From Lentzea sp. NEAU-D7 (GTDB taxonomy: Bacteria > Actinomycetota > Actinomycetes > Mycobacteriales > Pseudonocardiaceae), in contig NZ_JAPJDL010000030.1 of the NCBI RefSeq assembly GCF_026242055.1, positions 25,278 through 89,277 on the forward strand: 64,000 bases of DNA, given 5' to 3'. This document shows positions 8,029-16,558 of this stretch, piece by piece; the first letter of the stretch is position 1, and each line of letters opens with the position of its first letter. The translations under genes and the position numbers were made by a program. The notes under the pieces are model-generated. The model was given only the letters and a program-made list of their open reading frames with translations. It had not been told where the DNA came from and ran no database searches.

Positions 8029-9690
8029 TCACCTCCAAGAGAGAGGCTGCTGGCTGGAATCGCCATTTCCGAACTTAATCCAGTGTTGGGCTGCTCCGGT
8101 GCTGAGCGAATCACGCAAGTAGTAGGTCTTGGTAGAGGGGCGATAAACGCCGATTCCAGCGATTCCGTTTCCGTCCCAGTCGCCCACTACGGGAACATCG
8201 CCGGATTGGCCAAAGTCGACCGCGATCGGGTTGACATCTTGATGCGAATTCCTGAGACCCCACTGAAGAGTGTTGTTGTTCATCACGCATCCAACTGTGT
8301 CGATCCCGTCGCCATTCCAATCGCCAGCAACTGGAGTCGTGCCATAGCATGCGGTGGCGAATGATATGTCGGCTGCTCCTGAGCTATTGCTGTTTCGCAG
8401 GTACCAGGTGCTATTTGACGGTTTGAACACGCCGATTGTATCGATTCCGTCTCCGTTCCAGTCGCCGCATAGCGCCCGATCTCCGGTAGCGCCGAAGGTA
8501 AAGGCGAGATTGAGTGAACCGGTGTTCGTGTTGCTGAAAAGAATACTGCCGTTGTCGAATCGTCCTGGTGTGCGAGTGCCGTTTCCGTCCCAATCGCAAA
8601 TTAATGCCTGAGTAGTCGCCGACGGAGAAGTTGAGGAGTAGGTCTGGCCCGCAGTGCTGTCTGTCATGGATGGCCGCAGGGTGAAGACTCCGAATGGCGG
8701 GTCGTAGATGGCTGGTTTGTCGCGCGTGCTCCACGCCGGTGGTGGTGACGCATTAAAATCGCCGGTCCCGCGGCCATACGAAGTTTGGACGGTCGTGGCG
8801 TTGCTTCGAAGTTGAATGTCCATCCTTCCATCGTTGTTTGAGTCGAACGTTTGAACGGAGTTGATGGTGGTGGGAGAGTAAGCAGATCGGCAGTTGAGTC
8901 CGGAAGCGCTTGCGCCGAAGGAACGTTGACCTTGATTGAGGTATACCCGCCAGGCGTTTACACGATCCTGACTGGCGCAGGCATCTGATGATCCCGACGA
9001 GGGGCGAAATACGCCGACTACAACTTCTGCTTTACCGTCATTGGTCACGTCTTGAAAACTGTAGGTCATACCTTCGTAGTAGTTGTAGCCTCCGCTAGAT
9101 GCTTCTGGCAGCGGCAAAATGCTATTGCCAGTGGCTTGAGCTGCTGTGCTTAGATAAGTAACTCCGTATCCGATCGAACCAGAGTAATATCCGGTACCGT
9201 GGAAAACATCTTTCACGCCGTCGTAGTCGAGGTCCACTATTGTGAAAGGTGCTGAGCCGTTTGTGACACTCATCTGGGAAAGTGCGCCATTGAGGTATTG
9301 AAAAGTTTTTGTTTTATCGGCAAGTGACACAATAAGTGTGATCACCCCAGGGTCCGTCAATCTTTCAAAGTTGACCTGGTAAGGTGCTTGATGAGCATAC
9401 CCGGTCCATGATGCTAGTGCTGGGGTTTGTCTAATAAAAGTGGATGCCTGTCCCTTTTCTGCATAAATGTCAAAATTGCACACCTCAATTAGCTGGAACT
9501 CGAAGTAGCAGTTGTTTTGATCCACAACTACCCTGTCGTTGACTCCGTCGCCCGTATAGTCGCCATAGAAAGTTTGTAAGGGATCTGCGGAGGCGAATGG
9601 TGTGGATGCTGCTGCGAAGGTGATCATGAGTGCAATGGCAGCACTCGCATTGGATAGAATTTTTCTAAGTTTCTTCCTTCGGCTGTTCAT
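8029..9690 (-). CDS. Secreted FG-GAP/VCBS-repeat protein
   Basis: I chose the ATG at 9688-9690 because AAGAGGA lies six bases upstream and it begins a classic Sec signal: M-N-S-R-R-K-K-L-R-K, a hydrophobic core, then A-S-T-P-F-A-S-A. The mature ~517 residues contain repeated calcium-loop segments of the VCBS/FG-GAP type: G-D-Y-T-G-D-G-V-N-D, D-L-D-Y-D-G-V-K-D-V, D-S-N-N-D-G-R-M-D, C-D-W-D-G-N-G-T, and three late repeats around G-D-W-N-G-D-G-I-D-T. Such repeats fold as beta-propeller blades that bind Ca2+ and usually mediate adhesion or present ligands. No catalytic domain is visible. The gene is AT-richer than the IS debris around it. It is monocistronic, with a hairpin directly after its stop. 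Confidence 0.8.
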   Translation of the reverse strand: MNSRRKKLRKILSNASAAIALMITFAAASTPFASADPLQTFYGDYTGDGVNDRVVVDQNNCYFEFQLIEVCNFDIYAEKGQASTFIRQTPALASWTGYAHQAPYQVNFERLTDPGVITLIVSLADKTKTFQYLNGALSQMSVTNGSAPFTIVDLDYDGVKDVFHGTGYYSGSIGYGVTYLSTAAQATGNSILPLPEASSGGYNYYEGMTYSFQDVTNDGKAEVVVGVFRPSSGSSDACASQDRVNAWRVYLNQGQRSFGASASGLNCRSAYSPTTINSVQTFDSNNDGRMDIQLRSNATTVQTSYGRGTGDFNASPPPAWSTRDKPAIYDPPFGVFTLRPSMTDSTAGQTYSSTSPSATTQALICDWDGNGTRTPGRFDNGSILFSNTNTGSLNLAFTFGATGDRALCGDWNGDGIDTIGVFKPSNSTWYLRNSNSSGAADISFATACYGTTPVAGDWNGDGIDTVGCVMNNNTLQWGLRNSHQDVNPIAVDFGQSGDVPVVGDWDGNGIAGIGVYRPSTKTYYLRDSLSTGAAQHWIKFGNGDSSQQPLSWR

Positions 9691-9999
9691 GATTCCTCTT
9701 CTTGTTCGGTGGGAATCTGCGTGTTCGCGATTGAAGCGACGTTGATTTAGTCGCGTAGACGGAGTCTGTCGCACCGCTCGCCTGTTCGGGCGATGTAATG
9801 CAACAAATTACGCCTCTCTTCTTTTGTCGTCTTGGTGTCGTGGACTTTTATCCTTTAAGTGCAGTAATCCTGCCCGTTGGATCGCCCTTAGGGTGAGCGA
9901 TGAAGGTGCGACGGGTCATGCTGGAGCTGGCGAAACGCATGACGTCTGCGATGGAAATGGCTCAGCAAGGGAACTGTGGCGAGCATCCAAGGTTCCCCA
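9691..9999. other. Intergenic, upstream of the VCBS protein
   Basis: This presumably holds the promoter of the minus-strand secreted protein gene. No other feature is supported. Confidence 0.4.
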
Positions 10000-10640
10000 T
10001 GTCGCCGTCTTGGTGTGAACAATGATCTTGGGTAGAGCAAGTGATCAGCGTGGGCGAACCGAAGTGCTCGCCGGTCTGCATGGGCTTGGCAGTATTGCGC
10101 TTGGCAAGCTCGTGCGTGTCGTGACCGTCGGAGCGGCGACCAGGCCGGCAAGGGGCCTCGGTAAGGCCTGACGCTGGAGGATCGAGAATCTGCGCGGCCG
10201 TAGAACGACAACCGCAAGCAGGACAGCACCAGTACCACCCGCTCGCCACGCAGCCGCACTGTCACCTAACCGAAGTCGCCCTTCACCTCCACGCCTGGCC
10301 GATGCGTTTGCGACGCGAACACGTCCTCGAACACCCAATCCCCACCCGCGCTGATCTACGGTCTCCGCTCCGCGGCATAAGCACGTACCCGCGCATGGGA
10401 CACGTGGGTCATGCCGAACTCGTCGATCAACCGCTGGAAGATCCACTTCACCGTGTCGCTGCTTGCGCGGCTCCTGCAGATTCTCACGCAGCATCGCGTC
10501 GATCGCCGGCTTGAACGGCTCCAGCTTCGAAGCTTGCGCGGATAGCTCCTTCTTCCCGCGGCCAGGCCGAGCTCAGCGCCTCCTTCACCGTCCGCCAGCC
10601 CACGTTGTACCTGCACTCGATCTCACGCTTCGACACCCGG
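10000..10640 (-). pseudogene. IS21-family IstA transposase remnant
   Basis: The minus strand carries, in changing frames, K-W-I-F-Q-R-L-I-D-E-F-G-M-T-H-V-S, R-V-R-A-Y-A-A-E-R-R-P, and V-R-L-R-G-E-R-V-V-L-V-L-S-C-L-R-L-S-F-Y-G-R-A. These are successive blocks of the N-terminal half of IstA (HTH, linker, start of the DDE core). At least three frameshifts separate them, and the C-terminal half is absent. Confidence 0.65.
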
Positions 10641-10759
10641 CACGAAAGTCCCGGCGAATCCCGGAGTGCAGCTCAATCCTCGATCTCGTCGGCACTGGCA
10701 GTTCCTGGACGCGCACGAAGCAACCATGCGTCCACCTCAAGCGGTACTGACGCCAACAT

Positions 10760-11545
10760 TCGTGAACACCGACTTCGGCGATCAAGCCACGCCTCCGGCA
10801 ACGAGCCCGAAGTTGGCGCCGCTTGTCGTGTCTGATGACGAACGTCGAACGCTGGAGGGATGGACGCGCCGCGGTAATATCGCGTAGGCGTAGGCGTAGG
10901 CGTAGGCGTAGGCGTAGGCGATCGCAGATCGTGCTTGCCTGTGCCGAGGGCGGGACGAATACTGTTGTGGCGCAAGAGCTTGGTGTTGATCGGGACACTG
11001 TGGCGACGTGGCGGTCGCGGTTTGCGCGGGACAGGCTGGACGGTCTGGCCGACGAGCCGCGACCTGGTTGTCCGCGCACGATCACCGATGACCGGGTTGA
11101 GCGTGTGGTCGTCACGACGCCGGAGAACAAGCCCGCGAACGCTACGCATTGGTCGACCCGGTCGCCGGCCGCGCAGACCGGGACGACGCAGTCAGCGATG
11201 TCGCGGATCTGGCGGGCGTTCGGCCTCGAGCCGCGCAAGGTCGACAATTTCAAGATCAGCAAGAATCCGTTGTTCGTGGACAAGGTTCGCGACGTCATCG
11301 GCCTCTACCTCGACCCACCAGCCAAGGCCGTGGTCCTCTGCGTCGCCGAGAAGACCTAGATCCAGGCACTCGACCGCTCGGCACCGGTGTTGCCGATGCT
11401 GCCCGGCGTGCCCGAACGGCAGTGCTTCGACCACGTCCGGCACGACACCACCAGTTTGTTCGCTGCCCAGGAGATCGCCACCGGCCAGGTGATCAGCGCG
11501 CTCAAGCGCCGTCACCGTCGCCAGGATTTCCTGGCTCTATGCGGG
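10760..11545 (+). pseudogene. IS630-family transposase, broken and truncated
   Basis: S-D-D-E-R-R-T-L-E-G-W-T-R-R (near 10840) is the usual IS630 N-terminus. The next helix is replaced by a GTAGGC hexamer array that puts TAG stops in this frame. Downstream, I-V-L-A-C-A-E-G-G-T-N, V-D-R-D-T-V-A-T-W-R-S-R-F and L-A-D-E-P-R-P-G (HTH) read to V-A-E-K-T, where a TAG (11357-11359) replaces a Gln codon. I-Q-A-L-D-R-S and D-H-V-R-H-D-T-T-S-L-F continue in frame. The sequence then stops matching near 11545, where the minus-strand IS3 element B begins. Confidence 0.75.
10884..10919. repeat. Six tandem GTAGGC hexamers
   Basis: Six exact copies of GTAGGC lie head to tail inside the IS630 transposase, where relatives usually encode an alternating Q-A-L-A-L-R helix. 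In the frame of the upstream coding part each unit reads Ala-stop. Slippage expansion of a pre-existing GCG-NAG-like codon pattern is the simplest origin. Confidence 0.85.
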
Positions 11546-11553
11546 TCATCCAT

Positions 11554-12595
11554 CTATGACGGTTCAGTGGCCATGATGGCAGCGGACCGGCCGAGCGGAT
11601 TTTTCGCCGAAGATCCAGGAGGTGAACTGGGTTTCGTGATGGCGTGGACGGTGCCGCCGGGCTCGGGGCGCCGGTTGCGGATGGCCATGTCGAGTGCCTT
11701 ACCGACCAGGGTTGAGTCTTGTGCGGAGTCGATCGGCCAGCCCACGAATCGACGGCTGAACGCATCGCGGCCCGCGGTGGAGTAGAGCCATCCTTCTCTG
11801 GTTCTGTGCTGGGTGATGTCGGTGATCCGCAGTTCGTTCGGTTTCAGTCGATGGAACTCGCGGTTCACCAGGTCGCCGGCGATGGCGGCTCGCGGAGCTG
11901 TTTGACGCGTGCTGGACAGGGAATTTCGTGGATGCCGACCTGGTTCATCAGTAGCCATACGGTTCTTTGGCAGGCGGGGATACCCATGCCGAGAGTGAGT
12001 TCGTCGTGCACCTGTCGATGGCCGTAGGTGCCGCGTGAGGCGACGTGTATATCCAGGATCACGCCGGTCAGCCAGCGGCGTCGCGGCTCCGTCTGCGCGG
12101 TCGGTGTTCGTTTGGCCTTGCAGCAATTCTGGCGGGCGACCCCGAGGACGCGACAGTAACGGTCGACCGGAATCCCGGCATCGGTGAGCCTGTCGATCAC
12201 CGGGTAGAATCTCGTGGGCGGGGACGCTCCCTTCCCAGGAACGTCGCTTCCTGACGCAAGATCAACAACTCGGTCGGGAGCTCGTGGATCCGCCGCCGAG
12301 CGGCTCGCAGCTCGACGGACTCGCTGCTCGGGGTGCCAGGAATCTCGCCGTGATCGATCCGCTCCTGGTCAACCCATTTCGACAACGTGACCGGATGGAT
12401 ACCGAGGTCCGTCGCGGTCTGCTTCGGCTCTTTACGGCTCGGAACAGCGCGACGGCACGCGCTCGGAACTCGGCGGGGCACGCACGAGGCGCAGTGCACA
12501 GCCTCTCGAACAAGCCGCCAGTCATCAACCAACTCTGGAACTCATCCAGTCGGGCGGGTCACAACTGTCACCTATTCGTGCAGCAGAACCAGTTG
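11554..12595 (-). mobile_element. IS3-family element B, longer decayed copy
   Basis: OrfA (12197-12532) keeps D-L-G-I-H-P-V-T-L-S-K-W-V and E-L-R-A-A-R-R-R-I-H-E-L, then L-L-I-L-R-Q-E-A-T-F-L. Two compensating shifts scramble the stretch after H-C-A. OrfB follows in pieces: Y-C-R-V-L-G-V-A-R-Q, H-V-A-S-R-G-T-Y-G-H-R-Q-V-H-D-E-L, then R-I-T-D-I-T-Q-H-R-T-R-E-G-W-L-Y and D-A-F-S-R-R-F-V-G-W. The C-terminal DDE part is lost where the element abuts the IS630 remnant. The outer end is near 12553-12590. Confidence 0.75.
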
Positions 12596-12982
12596 GTGAA
12601 GCTGCAAGCCATTGCGGCCCCGATATCACAGGATGATCGTTCTCGAAGTGGGCAACGCCCCGCACCGTCGCCTGGTTGTGAGAGTCACAGCTCTCAGTTC
12701 ATCCAGCGACCTGGTCGCTTTGAACTCAGCAGAGGGCGATCTTGTGCCGACACGTGAACGAGAACGTGGCCGACGCCTCGTGGCGCTAGTCCGTTAGCGG
12801 TCGGGACGAGTCACTCTTTGGACCGACTGCCTTGACGTCATGTCAGCCCGGCAGCGCTCAGCGGCGGGCCTGTGGATCTTCACGTTACCGGAAATCTCGG
12901 GTCGCTGCGCCACACTGAATCAGTACTCTTGCTACGCTTGTCATGCAGACGTGGAGTTCGCGCAGTCGAATGGAGTGCACCT
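12596..12982. other. Intergenic, upstream of lsr2
   Basis: No gene is supported here. It must contain the lsr2 promoter; TTGCTACGCTTGTCATGC (about 12927-12944) is a loose candidate for part of it but is not a clear sigma-70 match. Confidence 0.4.
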
Positions 12983-13333
12983 GTGGCGCAGAAAGTTCTC
13001 GTACAGCTGATTGATGACCTCGATGGCACAGCTGCCGAAGAAGTCGAAGCCATAAGCTTCGGCCTTGATGGTGTCGCTTACGACATCGACCTCAAGCCGG
13101 GCAACGCGGCGAGGTTGCGTGAGGCGTTGGCTGACTTCATCGCTGGCGCCCGACGTACGCGTGGCCGCGTGAAGCGAGCAACAAACACGGAGCGGACGAT
13201 CGTGGCCGAGTCTCGCACGAAGGACCAGACCAGGGCCATCCGTCAATGGGCGAGGAGTAACGGTCACGAGTTGGCCGACCGCGGCCGCATCCCTGCCGCC
13301 ATCATCGAGGAATTCGAAAAGGCGCATCGCTGA
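12983..13333 (+). CDS. lsr2: Lsr2 nucleoid-associated xenogeneic silencer
   Basis: The 116-residue product matches Lsr2 throughout. The N-terminal dimerisation domain reads A-Q-K-V-L-V-Q-L-I-D-D-L-D-G, with S-F-G-L-D-G-V-A-Y-D-I-D-L and A-A-R-L-R-E-A-L-A. The C-terminal DNA-binding domain has the AT-hook-like R-G-R-I-P and ends A-I-I-E-E-F-E. Lsr2 coats AT-rich, often horizontally acquired DNA and represses it, analogous to H-NS. I start at the GTG (12983), eight bases after GGAG, because this gives the family's normal N-terminus; the longer reading adds an unrelated 37 residues. In an IS-rich accessory region this is probably an additional Lsr2 that could silence the neighbouring AT-rich genes; that role is inferred. 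Confidence 0.92.
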   Translation: MAQKVLVQLIDDLDGTAAEEVEAISFGLDGVAYDIDLKPGNAARLREALADFIAGARRTRGRVKRATNTERTIVAESRTKDQTRAIRQWARSNGHELADRGRIPAAIIEEFEKAHR

Positions 13334-13403
13334 TCTTGTTCTCAAGTGAACATGGCGGTCACCGCGGCCAAGGGTTGGAAGACAAGCTGCGCTTTCGGTC
13401 TTT

Positions 13404-14099
13404 TCAGACTGCTGTGGGACCGGAGCCGAACGCTGGATCTTTGAGACCCAGCTCGGTGAAGCCCTGACGGCGGCTCTTGCACGCGTCACAGGTGCCGCAG
13501 GCATGCCGACTGCCGGCACGGAGCGCAGAGCTTGTATCGTGGAAGTTGAAACAGGTGTGGGTGAAGTTGTAATCGACTTTCAACTCGATGCCACGGCGGA
13601 TGGTTTCGCTTTTGGTCAGACCATCAAGCGGTAGGTGGAGACGCACGTGTTCACCGTCGGGCAGGGTGGTGGCCGTATCCGCCAGCTTTTGGAACTGTGC
13701 CATGAACTCCATGGAGTGATCTGGGCAGCTGCTGTAGTCGGAGTTGAACCCCAGAAAAATATCTCTCGCCCGCAGCGTTTGCATCCACGCGAGTCCCAAG
13801 CTCAGCAGCAGCGTGTTGCGAGCCGGCAGGCAGTACGCGCCGCGCGCGTCCCGTGCTGCGGCGAATGAGGTCGGCACCGCAGCTCCAATCGGAGCGAGAT
13901 CGAGGTTGAGTACAACGTGGGCGGCGACCTTCAGTCGCGCAGCCATTTCGCGGGCGTAATCGACCTCGATGACGCTGCGCTGTCCGTATGACACCGTGAG
14001 GGCGTGTACTGCGAAACCCTCGGCCTGTGCGATCGCCAGCACTGTGGCGGAGTCGAGTCCACCACTGTGCAACACCACCGCTTTGGGCATGGAGTGCAT
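13404..14099 (-). CDS. queC: 7-cyano-7-deazaguanine synthase QueC
   Basis: The 231-residue product has S-G-G-L-D-S at 12-17 (ATP-pyrophosphatase P-loop), L-P-A-R-N-T near the middle, and the zinc cysteines C183, C201, C204 and C207 in the QueC pattern ending C-G-T-C-D-A-C. QueC converts 7-carboxy-7-deazaguanine and ammonia to preQ0 using ATP. The ATG at 14099 is preferred because AAGGAG lies six bases upstream. No QueD, QueE or TGT gene is visible, so this copy either serves a specialised deazapurine pathway or depends on genes elsewhere. It lies 124 bases downstream of the P450 gene on the same strand, probably one operon. Involvement in a natural product or modified nucleobase is inference. 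Confidence 0.9.
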   Translation of the reverse strand: MHSMPKAVVLHSGGLDSATVLAIAQAEGFAVHALTVSYGQRSVIEVDYAREMAARLKVAAHVVLNLDLAPIGAAVPTSFAAARDARGAYCLPARNTLLLSLGLAWMQTLRARDIFLGFNSDYSSCPDHSMEFMAQFQKLADTATTLPDGEHVRLHLPLDGLTKSETIRRGIELKVDYNFTHTCFNFHDTSSALRAGSRHACGTCDACKSRRQGFTELGLKDPAFGSGPTAV

Positions 14100-14223
14100 C
14101 GTTGCTCCTTGCTCGATCACTGAGTCCTGTTGAACCAGCGGGCATGCACGGGCTGATTATTGATCCTTGCATTGCCGCGGTGACACATCGTTTGTCGGAT
14201 TCGGTTCAAGTGCCGGCGACAAC

Positions 14224-15444
14224 TCACCACGTGACTGGAACGGTTCCTACTGCTAGCGCATGGCTGTACTTATCCTTGAGGAAGAGCTCGGTGTCTTCCA
14301 CCGCCAGCCGCAATTTCGGCAAATGTCGCACTAGAGAGTCGAGCACACTTCGTAGCATCAGTGTTCCTATCTGGGATCCCGCGCAGACGTGTTGCCCATG
14401 CCCAAAGCCGAGATGACAGTTGTCCTTCCTCGTAATTTTGAAGGTGGCCGCATCAGGGAATCTGCTCGTGTCTCGATTGGCGGATGCAACCGAGGTCATG
14501 ACAGGACTTCCTCTGGAAATCTGACGTCCGCCAATCACGACGTCTTCGGTCGCCATACGGAGATGTTCGACTTCTAGGGGGGCGCTCCACCGGAAACATT
14601 CCTCAACGGCGCCATCGAGAAAATCTGGATTTCTCACGAGCAACTGCCACTGTTCGGGGTGGCGGAGCAGCGCGACGATCGCATAAGAAATCTGAGTGAT
14701 CGGCGAGTTCGACATCGAACTCAACACGCTGGCTCCCAGGCCAACCAAATTTCGATCCGGAAGCGATCCGTCGGCATCGAACGCCGTGACAATGTGACTG
14801 AACACATCGTCCGCTGGTTTCTCTCTCTTGTTGCGCACGATCTCCGACACCAGGTCGCTGATCTCCTGTGCCTCCCGAGTGGCATCCTGTGTACTCGTGC
14901 CGGTCAAAGCGATCATCGCGATGAAGTGTCGACGGAAGGCCTCGATCGTGTCGGCCGCGACCCCAAGCAAGGTAGCCGCAAAGCGGGTCACCATCGGCTC
15001 GCAGAAATCCGCGATGAGGTCCACTGGCTTCGCTTTCCAGTTAAAACCTTCGACCAATTCATTGACCGGGCGCAGGATCATGTCAAGCAGCGTCGCTGTG
15101 GGCACAGTGTGCAACGCACCGGTAAAGAGTCTGCGTACTTTGGTGTGCAGCGGGGGATCGAGACTGAACAAGCCTGGGTACATCTTCACCATTGGGCTGA
15201 ACTCCGGAGCGTCGTGCGCCGCTGCCGCCGCCATGCTGAACCTGCGGTCCGATAGCACCATTCGCACGTCGTCGTAACGCGTCACCAGCCAGACGAGCTG
15301 ACCGCTTGGCAGGCGAACATTCGCGACAGGGTTGTGCTCACGCAGATGACCCATCAGCGATGACAGTTCGACTGCAGGATCACGGTGGAAGGGGAAATTA
15401 TAGACCTCCTCTTCTTTTTTCACGCCGAAGTGATTTGAGCTCAT
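14224..15444 (-). CDS. Cytochrome P450 with atypical I-helix
   Basis: This soluble bacterial P450 has 406 residues. The haem loop L-G-F-G-H-G-Q-H-V-C-A-G carries the axial Cys354, and the K-helix E-C-F-R is at 282-285. The ATG follows AAGGAG by six bases. The I-helix is unusual: where most P450s have A-G-x-(D/E)-T for oxygen activation, this one reads S-M-S-N-S-P (about 243-248), with neither the acid nor the Thr. Such losses occur in P450s that use substrate hydroxyls for proton delivery, act on carrier-bound substrates, or catalyse coupling rather than hydroxylation. The overall sequence is CYP107-like. Being upstream of queC suggests the two work together, perhaps on a deazapurine product; no substrate can be named. 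Confidence 0.88.
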   Translation of the reverse strand: MSSNHFGVKKEEEVYNFPFHRDPAVELSSLMGHLREHNPVANVRLPSGQLVWLVTRYDDVRMVLSDRRFSMAAAAAHDAPEFSPMVKMYPGLFSLDPPLHTKVRRLFTGALHTVPTATLLDMILRPVNELVEGFNWKAKPVDLIADFCEPMVTRFAATLLGVAADTIEAFRRHFIAMIALTGTSTQDATREAQEISDLVSEIVRNKREKPADDVFSHIVTAFDADGSLPDRNLVGLGASVLSSMSNSPITQISYAIVALLRHPEQWQLLVRNPDFLDGAVEECFRWSAPLEVEHLRMATEDVVIGGRQISRGSPVMTSVASANRDTSRFPDAATFKITRKDNCHLGFGHGQHVCAGSQIGTLMLRSVLDSLVRHLPKLRLAVEDTELFLKDKYSHALAVGTVPVTW

Positions 15445-16558
15445 ATCGCTCCTTGTGTCAAGCTCTGCCGATGCGTGTCACTGCCGGAAGATAAAGCTAT
15501 GTGCTCTTCGCTTAGAAGCGAGCGCTCTGCCGTCCGCAGATGTCTACGTGTAATTCATTCCTGTATGTACAAATCGGTTGATTCGAGATTCCGCTGGGGT
15601 TTTACGAACTTCGCCCGCGCTGATTTGACGAACCGCTTGTCACTGTGCGATTACTGTTGAAACATGATAAGCATGAGAGTGGAGACCAAAGACGGCCGCC
15701 AGGCAGTCGATGGGGCAGTCTGCCTGCCTTAGCGTGAAGACGTCTCTACCGCTACCTGGTCCGCGCTCTTCGTCGACACCACGTGCGATCGGCCTGCTTG
15801 ATCGCTCCAGGTCAAGGCGACGTTCGGCGTCATCGGTGGCGTTGCTCGACGCCCACTGATCTCGTGCCGACCATGAAGTCGGCACTAAAAGGCACATCGA
15901 GTACCCAAAAGGCAGGCAGACTAGACTTATAGTCATGAAGCTCGGAGGACACCATCAAGTCGTAGCGGTCCGGAAATCTGTATGTGCATCAACAAGCGAT
16001 CCAACAAACCCGCCATTAGCGCCGACATCCCAGTCATCGGAACACGCTAAATTCTTTGACTTGACAAGCTGTTCGCGCTCGCAATCTGCGGCAGTCCACC
16101 CCTGCGGTCCATGGAAAACGGTCGTTTACAAACTGTGCCATCCACTCCGTGTCTGGCAATCAAATCACATTGCGCTGAACCTAATGGCTGCTTCATCTGG
16201 CTGGCTGTCAGCCCTCTGGTCAACTCCGTTAAGCGGTGCGGATTCGCCGGTACGGGGTGGATGCTATGCGCGACGCTGCTCGTCACCGGCGCGTGGTGCA
16301 CCTTCGAGTGCGCTGTTGTGCCTGCGGCGGGTTGAACGCGGCCACAACGGCAATACGCCGTCCGGTTGCTGATACCAAACCTTGCTCGACACGACCCGAA
16401 TTATTAACTGTCGACCAGGCCATTTGCAAAGGCGTTTACCTTTAGGGCACCGGAAAGGGTCGGCAGCTTTGCCCCATCGGTACGGGCCTGCGTGTCTTCA
16501 CAAGTCACTCAGATTCGCGAGACTTACCCCTGTATGTCGTCGAGACGAGGAGCGCGAG
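15445..16558. other. 1.1-kb gap without a supported gene
   Basis: Short open readings exist on both strands (for example 15640-15936 minus and 15935-16372 plus), but none has a recognisable domain or a good ribosome-binding site. The stretch separates the divergent P450 and surface-protein genes. Old decayed sequence is the likely content. Confidence 0.4.

Noticed and set aside
10884..10919. Tandem GTAGGC array considered as a CRISPR or integration-site repeat
   Set aside because: The units are six bases with no spacers and lie inside a transposase gene; there are no cas genes in the window.
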